Positions 9,989-19,505 of a DNA stretch of 21,870 nucleotides are shown here, piece by piece; the stretch's first letter is position 1; every line of letters begins with the position of its first letter. The notes under the pieces are model-generated. The model did not search any database and was not told the origin of the DNA. It saw only the letters and a program-made list of their open reading frames with translations. The position numbers were made by a program, and so were the translations under genes. This DNA is from Bacteroidota bacterium (lineage in GTDB: Bacteria; Bacteroidota; Bacteroidia; Chitinophagales; JADIYW01): NCBI GenBank assembly GCA_016705125.1, contig JADIYW010000027.1, positions 1 to 21,870 on the forward strand, in the 5' to 3' direction.

Positions 9989-11698
9989 TTAAATATTTTC
10001 GAACAATAGGGTTGTTCTATTCTCATTCAATTTATTGTCTACAACAATAACCTCAAGCTTATGCTTTCCAATTGAACACTTTTCGTCCATTATATATTGT
10101 ATATGGTTGTTCTTTTTATCATATTGAAATAAAACCCATTTTCCATCTATAAATCCATTTATAGAAAGAATATCAGATAAGTCGTCTTTTATGATTGCGG
10201 ATACGTTGTTGCCAGAAAAAGATTTTGTTTTAGTTGAATAATTTACAAATTTAATAGTAGGAGCTATTGTATCGATTCTTATATAATAACTACCAAAGGT
10301 TTTAATTTTCCCGGTAATCTTTCCATTTTCCCATTTCGATATTATAGGTTGTTCAATGCCAATATTGTTTTTTACAACAATAAGTGCTTTGTCTTTCTGC
10401 TTTTCAGTAAGACCAATTGGCTCTATAAAAATAGTATTCGACTTTTGGAACGGAATATTATAATTTGAAAGCGTATGAACTAGGGAATAAATTCCTTTGT
10501 TTGACAATAAATTAGCTACTAGGTAATTTAAATTTAGTTTGTCATAAAAATTACCCTTTTCAAATTGAATTTCGATGCCATTTCTAATGAATTTAGTGCT
10601 CTTGTTATAGTCATATAAAAAAATTGAAACTTTGGGCTTGCTTTTTATACCAACAAGTGTAGCATTGAAATTTGTTTTATTACCATTAAAGTCAGTTATA
10701 ATGGCGCTTATTTTTACTGTATCTTTTTCTTTTACATAAATACAACCATTTTTAGCGTCGGTATTAATAGAATTCAATGGATTGCCTGGAAGCCGAAAAC
10801 AATTGTAGAAATTCTTTTTATTGATTTCTTTTTCGTCAAAATCCATAAATGCATTTATATATCTTATTTGATCAAATGAAACTTCATCTGCTTTCCATTG
10901 AAAAATTTTCGATATTTTATTAAAAAATTGAATCTGATAAAATCCTAGATTGGATTTACTCTCTTCCATTTTATCTTGGCCTTCTAAAGCAATACCATAA
11001 TTTCCCTCTTCTAATTCAATAATTGAATTACAACTATATTGATTCTCTTTAAAAATTAGAGGAAATGTTTTGCCTTTTGTAGAATAGTATCCATTATCTA
11101 ATGCATACAATTTCATTGCATATAGAATAGGAGCTATATTGTCCTTTATCTTTATTCCAAACAAAAGTGGGTTAATAGCATTTTCTGTTTTTGTATTTCT
11201 TATTTCAAAATGCAAATGAGGCCCACCAGAGGAGCCAGAATTGCCTGAAGCGGCAATTACCTGACCCTTTTTAACAATAAATTGATTGAAATTAGGCAAT
11301 AATTCTATTTCAAACCTTTTTGCTTTATACTGTTCATTCTTTAGATAAGATTTTAATGGCTCCGAAAAAGACTCTAAATGTCCATAAACAGAGGTATATC
11401 CATTTGGATGGGTAACATAAATTGCATTTCCATAACCTGTGGCACTAATTTTTATTCTTGAGATATATCCATCAGCAACCGCTAATACGGGCAATCCCGA
11501 CTTTTCATTTGTTTTGATATCAATTCCAGTATGAAAATGATTATTTCTCAATTCGCAAAAAGTACCCGCTAATTTAAGTTCAATATTTAAAGGATTACCA
11601 AAATAATCTTTAGGATAATCATTGGTTAAATTGTTTTGGCCAAACGAATCAAAACAAATCCAAAAAAATACAATCCCGTAAATTCTACTCCAATTCAA
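9989..11698 (-). CDS. M23 family metallopeptidase (LytM-type), exported
   Basis: An intact 569-residue zinc peptidase expected to cut peptide crosslinks of peptidoglycan in the periplasm. The N-terminus is a signal peptide (hydrophobic GIVFFWICF, likely cleavage after SFG-Q). The catalytic domain follows at once. Zinc ligands are H56 and D60 in HTGID and H163 in the HLH motif (GGPHLHFEIR, 159-167), with the further active-site His in YGHL (H107) and H161. The long C-terminal part (about 180-569) looks like beta-rich domains without catalytic motifs, as in other large Bacteroidota M23 proteins. The only usable start is TTG at 11696-11698, directly after the TAA of the upstream LOG gene and in the same frame. 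An ATG start is absent before the signal peptide, so the gene is probably translated by coupling. Confidence 0.92.
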   Translation of the reverse strand: MNWSRIYGIVFFWICFDSFGQNNLTNDYPKDYFGNPLNIELKLAGTFCELRNNHFHTGIDIKTNEKSGLPVLAVADGYISRIKISATGYGNAIYVTHPNGYTSVYGHLESFSEPLKSYLKNEQYKAKRFEIELLPNFNQFIVKKGQVIAASGNSGSSGGPHLHFEIRNTKTENAINPLLFGIKIKDNIAPILYAMKLYALDNGYYSTKGKTFPLIFKENQYSCNSIIELEEGNYGIALEGQDKMEESKSNLGFYQIQFFNKISKIFQWKADEVSFDQIRYINAFMDFDEKEINKKNFYNCFRLPGNPLNSINTDAKNGCIYVKEKDTVKISAIITDFNGNKTNFNATLVGIKSKPKVSIFLYDYNKSTKFIRNGIEIQFEKGNFYDKLNLNYLVANLLSNKGIYSLVHTLSNYNIPFQKSNTIFIEPIGLTEKQKDKALIVVKNNIGIEQPIISKWENGKITGKIKTFGSYYIRIDTIAPTIKFVNYSTKTKSFSGNNVSAIIKDDLSDILSINGFIDGKWVLFQYDKKNNHIQYIMDEKCSIGKHKLEVIVVDNKLNENRTTLLFENI

Positions 11699-12409
11699 TT
11701 AAAAGTTAGGTTTAAATTCATGTCCACCGTCTTCATAAAATGAATTTATATAAATTACGGCTTCATCTATATCATCGGTTAATAAAAAAAGATCCAAGTC
11801 TTCTTTATTTATATTTGAATGAACGTTTAAAAGCTCCTCTTCAACCCATGCTAACATTCCTTTCCAGAAACTTTTACCCATCAATACAATTGGTACTCTT
11901 GCAATTTTTCGTGTTTGTACTAATGTAAGTACTTCAAACAATTCATCCATAGTTCCAAATCCACCTGGCATGTAAACAAAACCTTGTGCATATTTTACAA
12001 AAGATACTTTTCTTACAAAAAAATAATTGAAATTTATAACTTTATCAGCATCGATATATGGATTGTTATACTGTTCATGCGGCAGCTCTATGTTCAAACC
12101 AACAGATCGTCCACCTTTATTAAATGCACCTTTATTTCCTGCTTCCATAATACCTGGGCCACCACCAGTAATAACACCATAGCCTTCCTCTGCTAATTTT
12201 TCAGCCAAATCTACTGTTAATTGATAATATTTATTGTCTGGCTGAGTTCTGGCAGATCCGAAAATGGAAATACAAGGCCCAATTCTATTCATCATTTCAT
12301 AAGAGGTAACAAATTCGCTCATTATCCTAAAAACGCCCCAACTATTTGAAGCATTTATTTGTGTCCAATTTTTTTCTCGATAAGGTTTCTTTTTTTTAAA
12401 ATCTTCCAT
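11699..12409 (-). CDS. LOG family protein (TIGR00730-type nucleotide 5'-monophosphate phosphoribohydrolase)
   Basis: An intact 236-residue cytoplasmic Rossmann-fold protein. The two nucleotide-binding signatures are GGGPGIMEA (82-90) and PGGFGTMDE (148-156). The second is the hallmark of the LOG family, which releases free base from nucleoside 5'-monophosphates. Studied members act on cytokinin nucleotides or on AMP and other nucleotides. The bacterial substrate here cannot be told. It starts 46 nt after the symporter stop and its own stop touches the M23 start, so the three genes look like one operon. Confidence 0.9.
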   Translation of the reverse strand: MEDFKKKKPYREKNWTQINASNSWGVFRIMSEFVTSYEMMNRIGPCISIFGSARTQPDNKYYQLTVDLAEKLAEEGYGVITGGGPGIMEAGNKGAFNKGGRSVGLNIELPHEQYNNPYIDADKVINFNYFFVRKVSFVKYAQGFVYMPGGFGTMDELFEVLTLVQTRKIARVPIVLMGKSFWKGMLAWVEEELLNVHSNINKEDLDLFLLTDDIDEAVIYINSFYEDGGHEFKPNF

Positions 12410-12455
12410 AATTTTTCTTTTAAACTTTAATTTTCTTTTCTTTTAAATATTTGGT

Positions 12456-13986
12456 TTATTTATTTTTTTGTAAATTTTCACTTTTTGAAATTAGAAAAAG
12501 CCCTAACATTGTCAACATACCGTTTATTATTAATATTTCTATACCTATTTTATAACCATTAAAAATAGAATTTGAAAGATTTGTGAGCTTTAAAACTAAG
12601 TCTGGATTCATTGGTATTTTTTTTGCAAACCATTCAATATTATTGATAAAATCTAATGCCAAAATAATAATTGGAGCCAAAAGACATACATAAATAGACA
12701 ATTTATCGTTTATTTTTCGATTAGTAAGAATTCCGAAGGCAAATAGCCCCAGAATTGGGCCATAGGTATATCCTGCCACTTTTAAAATAACATCTATTAT
12801 AGATTTGTCATTTATCCATTTAAACATCATTACCAGTAGGAAAAAAAGAATAGAAAATGAAAAGTGAACTATCCATCTTGTGTTTTTTTGTTGCTTTTCG
12901 GTAAGATTTGTTTTCTTTTTTAATCCCAAAATATCTATACAAAAGGAAGAAGTAAGCGCAGTTAATGCTCCATCAGCACTCGGAAACAAAGCGGAAATTA
13001 AACCTATTATAAAAATTATGGAAACAGCGAAAGATAATGAACCACCTAAGGCTATTGATGGAAACAAGTCGTCACCCTTAAAATCTACACCAATTTTGAT
13101 TCCATATATATATAGTATGCCTCCAAGTAATAAAAATAAAAAATTTACTGCCAATAATATAGTACTTAAAGTCAGCACATTCTTCTGAGAGTCTTTTAAA
13201 TTGGGAACACTGATGTTTTTTTGCATCATTTCCTGATCCAAGCCTGTCATGGCGATGGCAATAAAAGCTCCACCCAAAATTTGTTTTACAAAAAAACCAG
13301 GCGCTTTATAGTCTGTATTAAATAGCGTTGTTAGCTTTTTCGGCGCTTAAAGTTTTCATTGCACTAAAAAGCCTAAATCCAATTTGGTTAAAATGGCAAA
13401 ATACAAACTACTAAGCCTAAAAGCATAAAGATGTTTGAAGTGTATCGGTATAAACAATTGTTTTAACGCCACCTTCAAAGGTATATAACAGAATCAAAAT
13501 TAAAATAACTAAGGCGGTAAGCCAAAAAGGAACACCCAAACTATTAAGAATAAGTATTTGAAGAATATTAACCACCAAATACAATCTTGCTGTGGCTCCC
13601 AATGCCCTAGATATCACAAAAAACATGGCGCCTGTTTTATAAGACACCATACCAAACCGTTGTTCGAGGTAATGATATATTGAAGTAAGTTTTAGTTTAT
13701 AATATATAGGAAGTAAAATATAAGAAATAGCTAGGTAACCAAAGAAATACCCAATTACGACTTGAAAATATTGAAAACCATTCGAGCCCACTGTGCCAGG
13801 CACACTCACAAACGTGACGCCACTTAAAGAGGTACCTACCATTCCAAAAGCAACAAGCATCCAATTACTCTTTCTGTTTCCTATAAAAAAGGAATCATTG
13901 TTTGAGTTTTTAGACGTTTTCCAAGCAATAGCCAATAGGAATAAAAAATACGCCAATACGCAAAGTAAAATTATAGTTGTATTCAT
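12456..13986 (-). CDS. Sodium:solute symporter (SSS family), frameshifted
   Basis: A polytopic inner-membrane transporter that couples solute uptake to Na+. The N-terminal fragment (13417-13986) has FFIGNRKSNWMLVAFGMVGTSLSGVTF, the family's first-helix signature, and ends in TDTLQT. The C-terminal fragment (12456-13277) begins in the conserved MTGLDQEMMQKN region and has GLISALFPSADGALTALTSSF. The 140 nt between them code, in shifting frames, for FMLLGLVVCIL, AILTKLDLGF, FSAMKTLSAEKANNAI and NTDYKAPGFFVKQILGGAF. About four single-base indels therefore separate the parts and nothing large is missing. Joined length is close to 510 residues, normal for SSS. The substrate is unknown. First gene of the probable symporter-LOG-M23 operon. 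Confidence 0.88.
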
Positions 13987-14120
13987 TTATCTTATTTTCA
14001 TCGTTTAAAACTCATGTAATCTAAATATAAAAAAGGTATCTAATTAAAAAAAACATTTTTTATTTAAGGATTAATCACGCAAAATACAAAAAAAGTCATT
14101 TAAACAAATTAATTTTGAAG
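13987..14120. other. Divergent intergenic region between the symporter operon and recR
   Basis: Very AT-rich with runs of A and T. It must hold promoters for both directions, but no TTG / TAnnTTTG pair with good spacing is present. On the minus strand TACCTTTT near 14030 is one base off the -7 element but has no TTG at the right distance. Confidence 0.4.
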
Positions 14121-14734
14121 ATGGATTTTTCCTCTAAACTTATTGAAGAAGCTGTGAACGCCTTTTCCTCTCTCCCTGGGATAGGAAAAAAACGGCATTA
14201 AGACTTGTAATTCACCTTTTACAAAGTGATATACAAAAACTGAAAAATTTAGTCATTCCTTTAAAGATGCGAACTGATATAAAGTTTTGTACAAAATGTC
14301 ATAATGTATCAGACGAAAACATTTGCAATATATGTAGCAACCAAAGGCGGGACAATACCACAATTTGTGTAGTTGAAAATTTTAGAGATATTTTATCTAT
14401 TGAAATACGCATCATTATCATGGTACTTACCACGTTTTAGATGGATTAATATCGCCAATAGAAGGTATTGGCCCAGACAAACTAAATATTCCTTCATTAA
14501 TAAATAGAATTGAAAAGGAGAAGTGAAAGAGCCGATAATGGCACTTAATCCAACTATCGATGGAGACACGACCATTTTTTATTTATCTAAAATAGTCTCA
14601 AAATACGGCATAAAGATTACTACGATTGCTCGCGGATTTCTTTTGGTGGCGAGTTAGAATATGTTGATGATATTACACTTGGTAGGTCAATTAGTGCCAG
14701 ACTTCCCTTTGAAAATTATTTAAGCGGCCAATGA
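14121..14734 (+). CDS. recR: Recombination mediator protein RecR, frameshifted
   Basis: RecR works with RecF and RecO to load RecA at gapped DNA. The parts appear in order: the N-terminal helix-hairpin-helix (NAFSSLPGIGKKTALRL), the four-Cys zinc finger CTKCHNVSDENICNIC, the Toprim region beginning CVVENFRDILSIE, HGTYHVLDGLISPIEGIGPD, and the C-terminal ITTIARG-SFGGELEYVDDITL. Four one-base losses break the frame: in the A run at 14186-14192, near 14405, near 14522 and near 14637. Each is repaired by adding one base, giving about 205 residues, the normal RecR length. The stop TGA overlaps the ATG of the next gene (ATGA, 14731-14734), so the two are translationally coupled. Confidence 0.92.
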
Positions 14735-16564
14735 TAAAATTATCTATTATAATTGTAAATTATAATGTAAAGCACTTTTTGGAGCAGGCTTTAAATTCGA
14801 TATTCCAATCGAATACAAGTTTTGAATATGAAGTTTTGGTGGTGGATAATTATAGTGCCGATGGCTCAGTAGAAATGCTAATTGCCAACTTTCCTCAAGT
14901 TAAGGTTTTGCTGAAAAACAAAATCATGGCTTTTCGAAAGGCAATAATATAGCTATAAAAAAATCAAAGGTGAATTTGTTCTTTTACTCAATCCAGACAC
15001 TGTATTAGAAGAGGATACACTTGAGAAAGTAGTTGAATTTATGGACAAACATAAAGATGTTGGGCTAGGTGTAAAAATGATGGATGGGAGTGGGAAATTT
15101 TGCCTGAAAGTAAAGAGGATTCCTAACCCCTATGGCAGCATTTTATAAAATGTCGGGCTTGGCCTCCCTTTTTCCGGGATCAAAAAAATTTGGACAATAC
15201 CATCTTACCTATTTAGACAAAAACCAAACGCAAGAAGTTGACGTTTTGTCGGGTGCATTTATGTTATTGCGTAAGTCGGTTTTAGACAATATTGGATTAT
15301 TAGATGAAACTTTTTTCATGTATGGTGAGGATATTGATTTATCTTACAGAATTAAAAAAGAGGGATTTAAAAATTTCTATTTTGCCGACACGAAAATTAT
15401 TCATTTTAAAGGAGAAAGCACAAAAAAAGATCCTTAAATTATGTGCGTGTTTTTATCAAGCCACGATTATTTTTTTAGAAAAAGCATTATAGTGGTCCGC
15501 AACATTGGAATGGTATTAATCAAAGAATTTTGGGAAAATGTGGTTAAAATAAATGAAAAAACAAGCTATCCAATAGAATTTTTCTTTGTAAATGTGCCGC
15601 TTTATATAACAATATGGGTTATAGGTATATTTTTTTCGGGGGCTATGATAAAAACTACAAGTACCTCAAAATTATTAGAGGCTTAAGCATTGGAACCCTT
15701 ATAATTGCGGCAATATATGGTTTTTTAAGCATGAAATACCGCTTTAGTCGGGGTATGATTGTTACAGGATTTGTATGGGCCGCTACAATTACATTATGTA
15801 GCCGTTTATTTTTTCTTTTATAAAAGGGAATCCAAAATCTTTATTTACAGATATAAAAAAGATGCTCATTGTTGGTGATAAAACGGATGCCATGAAAGTG
15901 GTGCAGTTATTACAAAAAGTAGGCATAAAAAATCGTACTTAGATTTGTTTGTAAAAAAGAGGATGAAAAGGAGGAAGAATATTTAGGAAAACTAGATAAT
16001 TTAAAAAACATTGCCGATTTATTGAAGCCTGATGAAATTATTTTCTGTTCCAATCACCTTTCAAACAATAAGATAATTGGATTTATGTCCGACTTAGGTG
16101 GCAGTATTGAGTTTAAAATTGCGCCAGAAGAGGGAGCTGGAATAATTGGTAGCCATTCGAAAAATTCTTCAGGCGATTTGATTACTATTGATGTAGGTTT
16201 AAAATAAATTTAGTAGTGGCAAAAGAAATAAGCGAATATTTGATGTGGCATTATCGCTCCTTTTATTATTTTATTTCCTATTATTTTATTTTCATTCAAA
16301 ACAAAAAAGAAAAGTTTGATTAATTTGTTCCATATTTTTATCGGAAAAAAATCATTTGTAGGTTATAGCGACGAAAATAATTTGGACAAAAAGAGCATAT
16401 TGCCTAAAATAAAACCAGGTATTTTATTTCCAAAAGATTCTTTAGACAATAAAATGCCAGAAATGGAAATCGCCCAAAGAGCTAATTTTATTTATGCAAA
16501 AGAATATCAGGTATTTAGCGATTTAAATATAGTATTCAGAAATATAGGAAAATTGGGCAGATGA
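14731..16564 (+). CDS. Fused GT2 glycosyltransferase and polyprenyl-phosphate sugar transferase-like protein, frameshifted
   Basis: Residues 1 to about 235 form a family 2 glycosyltransferase: IIVNYNVKHFLEQAL, VVDNYSADGS (nucleotide-binding Asp), LLNPDTVLEEDTLEK, and FFMYGEDIDLSYRI with the acidic pair. RVFYQ and aromatic-rich sequence follow, then membrane segments (VPLYITIWVIGIFF, LSIGTLIIAAIYGFL, MIVTGFVWAATITL). A Rossmann-like stretch comes next (MLIVGDKTDAMKVVQLLQ, LLKPDEIIFC, FKIAPEEGAGIIGSHSKNSSGDL), and finally a region like the C-terminus of bacterial sugar transferases (GKKSFVGY, LPKIKPGILFP, FSDLNIVFRNIGKLGR). It probably starts or extends a lipid-linked glycan at the inner membrane. 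I recall this fusion from other Bacteroidota. At least six single-base shifts interrupt it; joined length is about 610 residues. Confidence 0.8.
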
Positions 16565-16614
16565 TGATTTCTAATAACTTATTAATTGGCGCACTTTTTG
16601 ATTAATTTTAAAGG

Positions 16615-17849
16615 ATGAAAAAAATATGTCTTTTACTCCATGTTTGGATTTCCTTTTATGGCAATAATTCTTTTGCGCAAATGTAAATCGCCAAAAATTG
16701 ACACTTTAAACAATGTAATAGTATCTCAGAAAAAACGTAGAAGAAAATTTAAAGAAGTAGAGGTTTTAAAGCTATTAGAAATACAAAAAGATAAAAGAAA
16801 TCCTTTACCAACTCCATCCATGGAGAAGAAATTGTAAACCACTCTGCCTATACTGTTAGAATGATGACCCATGAACAGCCAAATTGGGTATCCATATGGC
16901 AATTACAAAGATATTTTATATGGCGCTGTAAGGTCGTACTAATGATTTTAGACCAGATCCTAACTTAAATGTGGCAGAAGGATTCCGTTGATTACTGGTT
17001 CAGGATTTGACAGGGGCATTCCAGCGCCATCTCTGCCGATTTAGGTGGTAGTTTAAATGCTTTAAGTGAATCTATTATTATAATAACATGAGCCCGCAGG
17101 GCAGACTTAAATAGGGGCCGCTTGGTCGTTAAGCTGAAAATCAGGGTCGTGAATGGTCGCTCGACTGCAATGAATTATTTGTGGTAACTGGTCCGGTATT
17201 AAACCAAATTTGTCTAAAGTTCAACAAGGATGCTTTTCGATTATCGATACTGAATATTATTTTACAAAATATTCGTAGACTTATAACCGAATATAAAGCA
17301 TCGCTTACAATGCCAAAAAAAAAAATAGATGACCCTATTATGAATTATGGTTTCAATTGATGAAATAGAAAAAAACTGGAATTGATTTTTTCCAACCTTA
17401 GATGATAGTTGTAAGAAGATTGGAAAAGAAACGCATTAGAGGAATGGCCTGCATCTGTTCAATCCACCTCAGCGGCACAGTTCCTATTAATTTTGAAAAA
17501 GGCCAGATTGGTACGGCACTGGTAAAATATTTTTTGGCGAAACAGCAACCGTTTGCGGACAAGTTGTTGAGCCACCAAATACAAAATAAAATGGCAAATG
17601 TGATCCAAAGTATATTAACCTTGATAAAAATGCAACTAAAACTGTATTTACGTTGATGGTTTTGGGAAAGGACAGAATAAATTTTTCGTATAAACCGAAG
17701 AATTTTTGACAGAAAAAAAATAAGCGTTACCGGAGAAAAGTGGGGAATTTAATGGCACAACACAAATCATAGCAAACGACGAAACGCAAACCAGATTATG
17801 GAATAGGTCTTTTCAATTTAAAACAAAAAATTATTTTCCAACTGAATAA
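16615..17849 (+). CDS. Secreted DNA/RNA non-specific endonuclease (NUC1/EndA type) with OB-fold-like tail, frameshifted
   Basis: The start at 16615 gives MKKICLLLHVWISFYGNNSFAQ, a good signal peptide ending AQ. Frame-hopping then reads GEEIVNHSAYTVR, HEQPNWVSIWQL and DFRPDPNLNVAEGS. The catalytic motif follows, GFDRGHSSAISADLGGSLNALSES (17003 onward; one G is missing in the run after GACAGG), then the metal-ligand block YNNMSPQ (about 17079-17099) and NELFVVTGPVL. These are the ordered signatures of beta-beta-alpha-metal nucleases. After the nuclease comes TATVCGQVVEPP, YINLDKNATKTVFTLMVLGKDRINFSY and ISVTGEKWG with NGTTQIIANDE, which reads like a small OB-fold domain. It ends at 17849. Many single-base indels; joined length is about 410 residues. 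Likely role: nucleic-acid degradation outside the cytoplasm. Confidence 0.8.
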
Positions 17850-17886
17850 AAACACTATTTTAGGGTAGTTTTTGTATAAAGTGATT

Positions 17887-19505
17887 ATGAAAAAAAAATT
17901 TGATAATACTTTCCTTTCGCGTGTAATTGAAATCTACATGCTCAGAAATTTGATTCGAGGCCCATATCTACAAAGTATGCTTCCTACGGGCGTAAAAAGG
18001 TGGAGAACAGAGGTGCCAGCCATTCGAAAATAGAATATGGCTTAAAGACAATTTATCTGAAACAATAAGTTCCGCGATTCCTTAGAAATTGACCATGTAT
18101 TGAAGTAAAATTTAATACCTACACAACTTATTTTTATAAAGTATCTGCAAATAATGTTTTAGCAGGTGGAGACGAGTGGCATCATTTTACTGCGACTCCT
18201 CCTTTCTTCTACCACTCCTTTTCGGGCATGGATTTTAGGTGATTTGGAAATGAAAAACACATCAAATATTGAAATAAAACGTTCCATTTTAGAGTATTCC
18301 GCTGCAAACCCTGTCGATTTTTGGATGTATCGGCGACAATACTTATACTACAGAAAGGATTTGAATACCAAAATTCAGTTTTTTTCTTCCGATTATGGTT
18401 ATGATTCTATCTTTAGGTATTTCGCCTTTTTATCCTACACCTGGCAATCATGATTATGGAAGTGTAATTCAGAGTGCAATGGGTATTGGTCCATATTTCA
18501 ACATTGTAAAAATGTGTTTCAGAATGGAGAAGCAGGTGGAGAGCCTTCCAATACCGAAAAATATTTTCTACGATTATGGAAATGTGCATTTTTATTTCCC
18601 TTAACTCTGAATCATATACAAAGAAGTTTTTTTTAACCAATTTAGGAATGAAAAATTGGCTAATTCGTGACTTACAAAAAAACACACAACCATTTACTGT
18701 GGTTTATCGGCATCAATGTCCTTATTCAAAAGGATCGTACAATTCAGATGCTACTTGGGAATAGTAATAAGAGCCATGCGTGAAAATTTTGTCCCTATCC
18801 TAGAAGAGTACATCAGATTTAGTACTTACAGGCCGTAGTCATGTGTTTGAACGCAGCTACTTAATGCACGGGCATTATGCCAATTCGGCGGTTTTGATTC
18901 GGCTACAATGTTTGTAAACGGCGGTTCAAGCATTATTGATGAAGGAACGCTACCTCAAATTTTTTTGCCAGGAGAAGGCGATGGAAGTCGCTAATGCAAT
19001 GCATATATGTAGTTGCAGTGCAATGGAGGCAAAATGGGAGCCAATCCTGCGTTAAATCATCCGCATTTTTGCGGTTGATATTTGGAGAGGGCGTATGTGG
19101 TTCACTATAATGGATGTTGAAGATAATGAAGTGATATGCGTTACTTCAGTAAAAAAATGGAACTAATGACGAATTTTACCATAATAAGGAAATGAGCACG
19201 GGAAATAATCAAATGAAATATTTCCAAAAAACTAAATGTGTTTCCTAATCCTTAAAAATGAAATTAATCTGATTGTTTTCGGAAAACATAAGTAAAATTA
19301 GAATCTCTCTTTTGGATATAAATGGCAAACAATTGGGAACTAATTTGATGGAAATATATTAAAAGGAAACAATACAATTAAATTAGATTTTCAAATTTAA
19401 ATTACGCCTGGCACTTATTTTTTAAACATAACAGACAATGAAAAGAAGCAAGAATCCATAAAATTTGCTGCTCAAATAAATTTCAATCGTTTTTTTGAAA
19501 TTTAA
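17887..19505 (+). CDS. Purple acid phosphatase-like metallophosphoesterase with T9SS C-terminal sorting domain, frameshifted
   Basis: The start at 17887 is followed by a signal-peptide-like stretch (shifted frames reading NLHAQ). The N-terminal beta domain RGPYLQSMLPTGVK..RWRT and SKIEYGLK is typical of purple acid phosphatases. The metallophosphoesterase motifs follow in order: WILGDLEM (metal Asp), WMY-IGDNTY, PGNHDYG (about 18441-18461), YDYGNVHFISLNSE, VVYRHQCPYSKGS, and LTGRSHVFERS (about 18820-18852), where the usual GHSH reads GRSH. The C-terminus reads NVFPNPLKNEINLIV, ISLLDINGKQLGT and TPGTYFLNITDNEKKQESIKF, a type A sorting domain for export by the type IX system. Expected to hydrolyse phosphate esters at the cell surface or outside. 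More than ten indels; the end overlaps convergent dsbD by about 23 bp. Confidence 0.82.

Noticed and set aside
12880..13188. A 102-codon plus-strand frame
   Set aside because: Antisense to a clearly conserved part of the sodium:solute symporter.
14111..14118. TAATTTTG just before recR, a match to TAnnTTTG
   Set aside because: It is 2 nt from the ATG, so transcription would start inside the coding region, and no TTG is well placed.
18413..18685. A 90-codon minus-strand frame
   Set aside because: Antisense to the metallophosphoesterase region containing GNHDYG.
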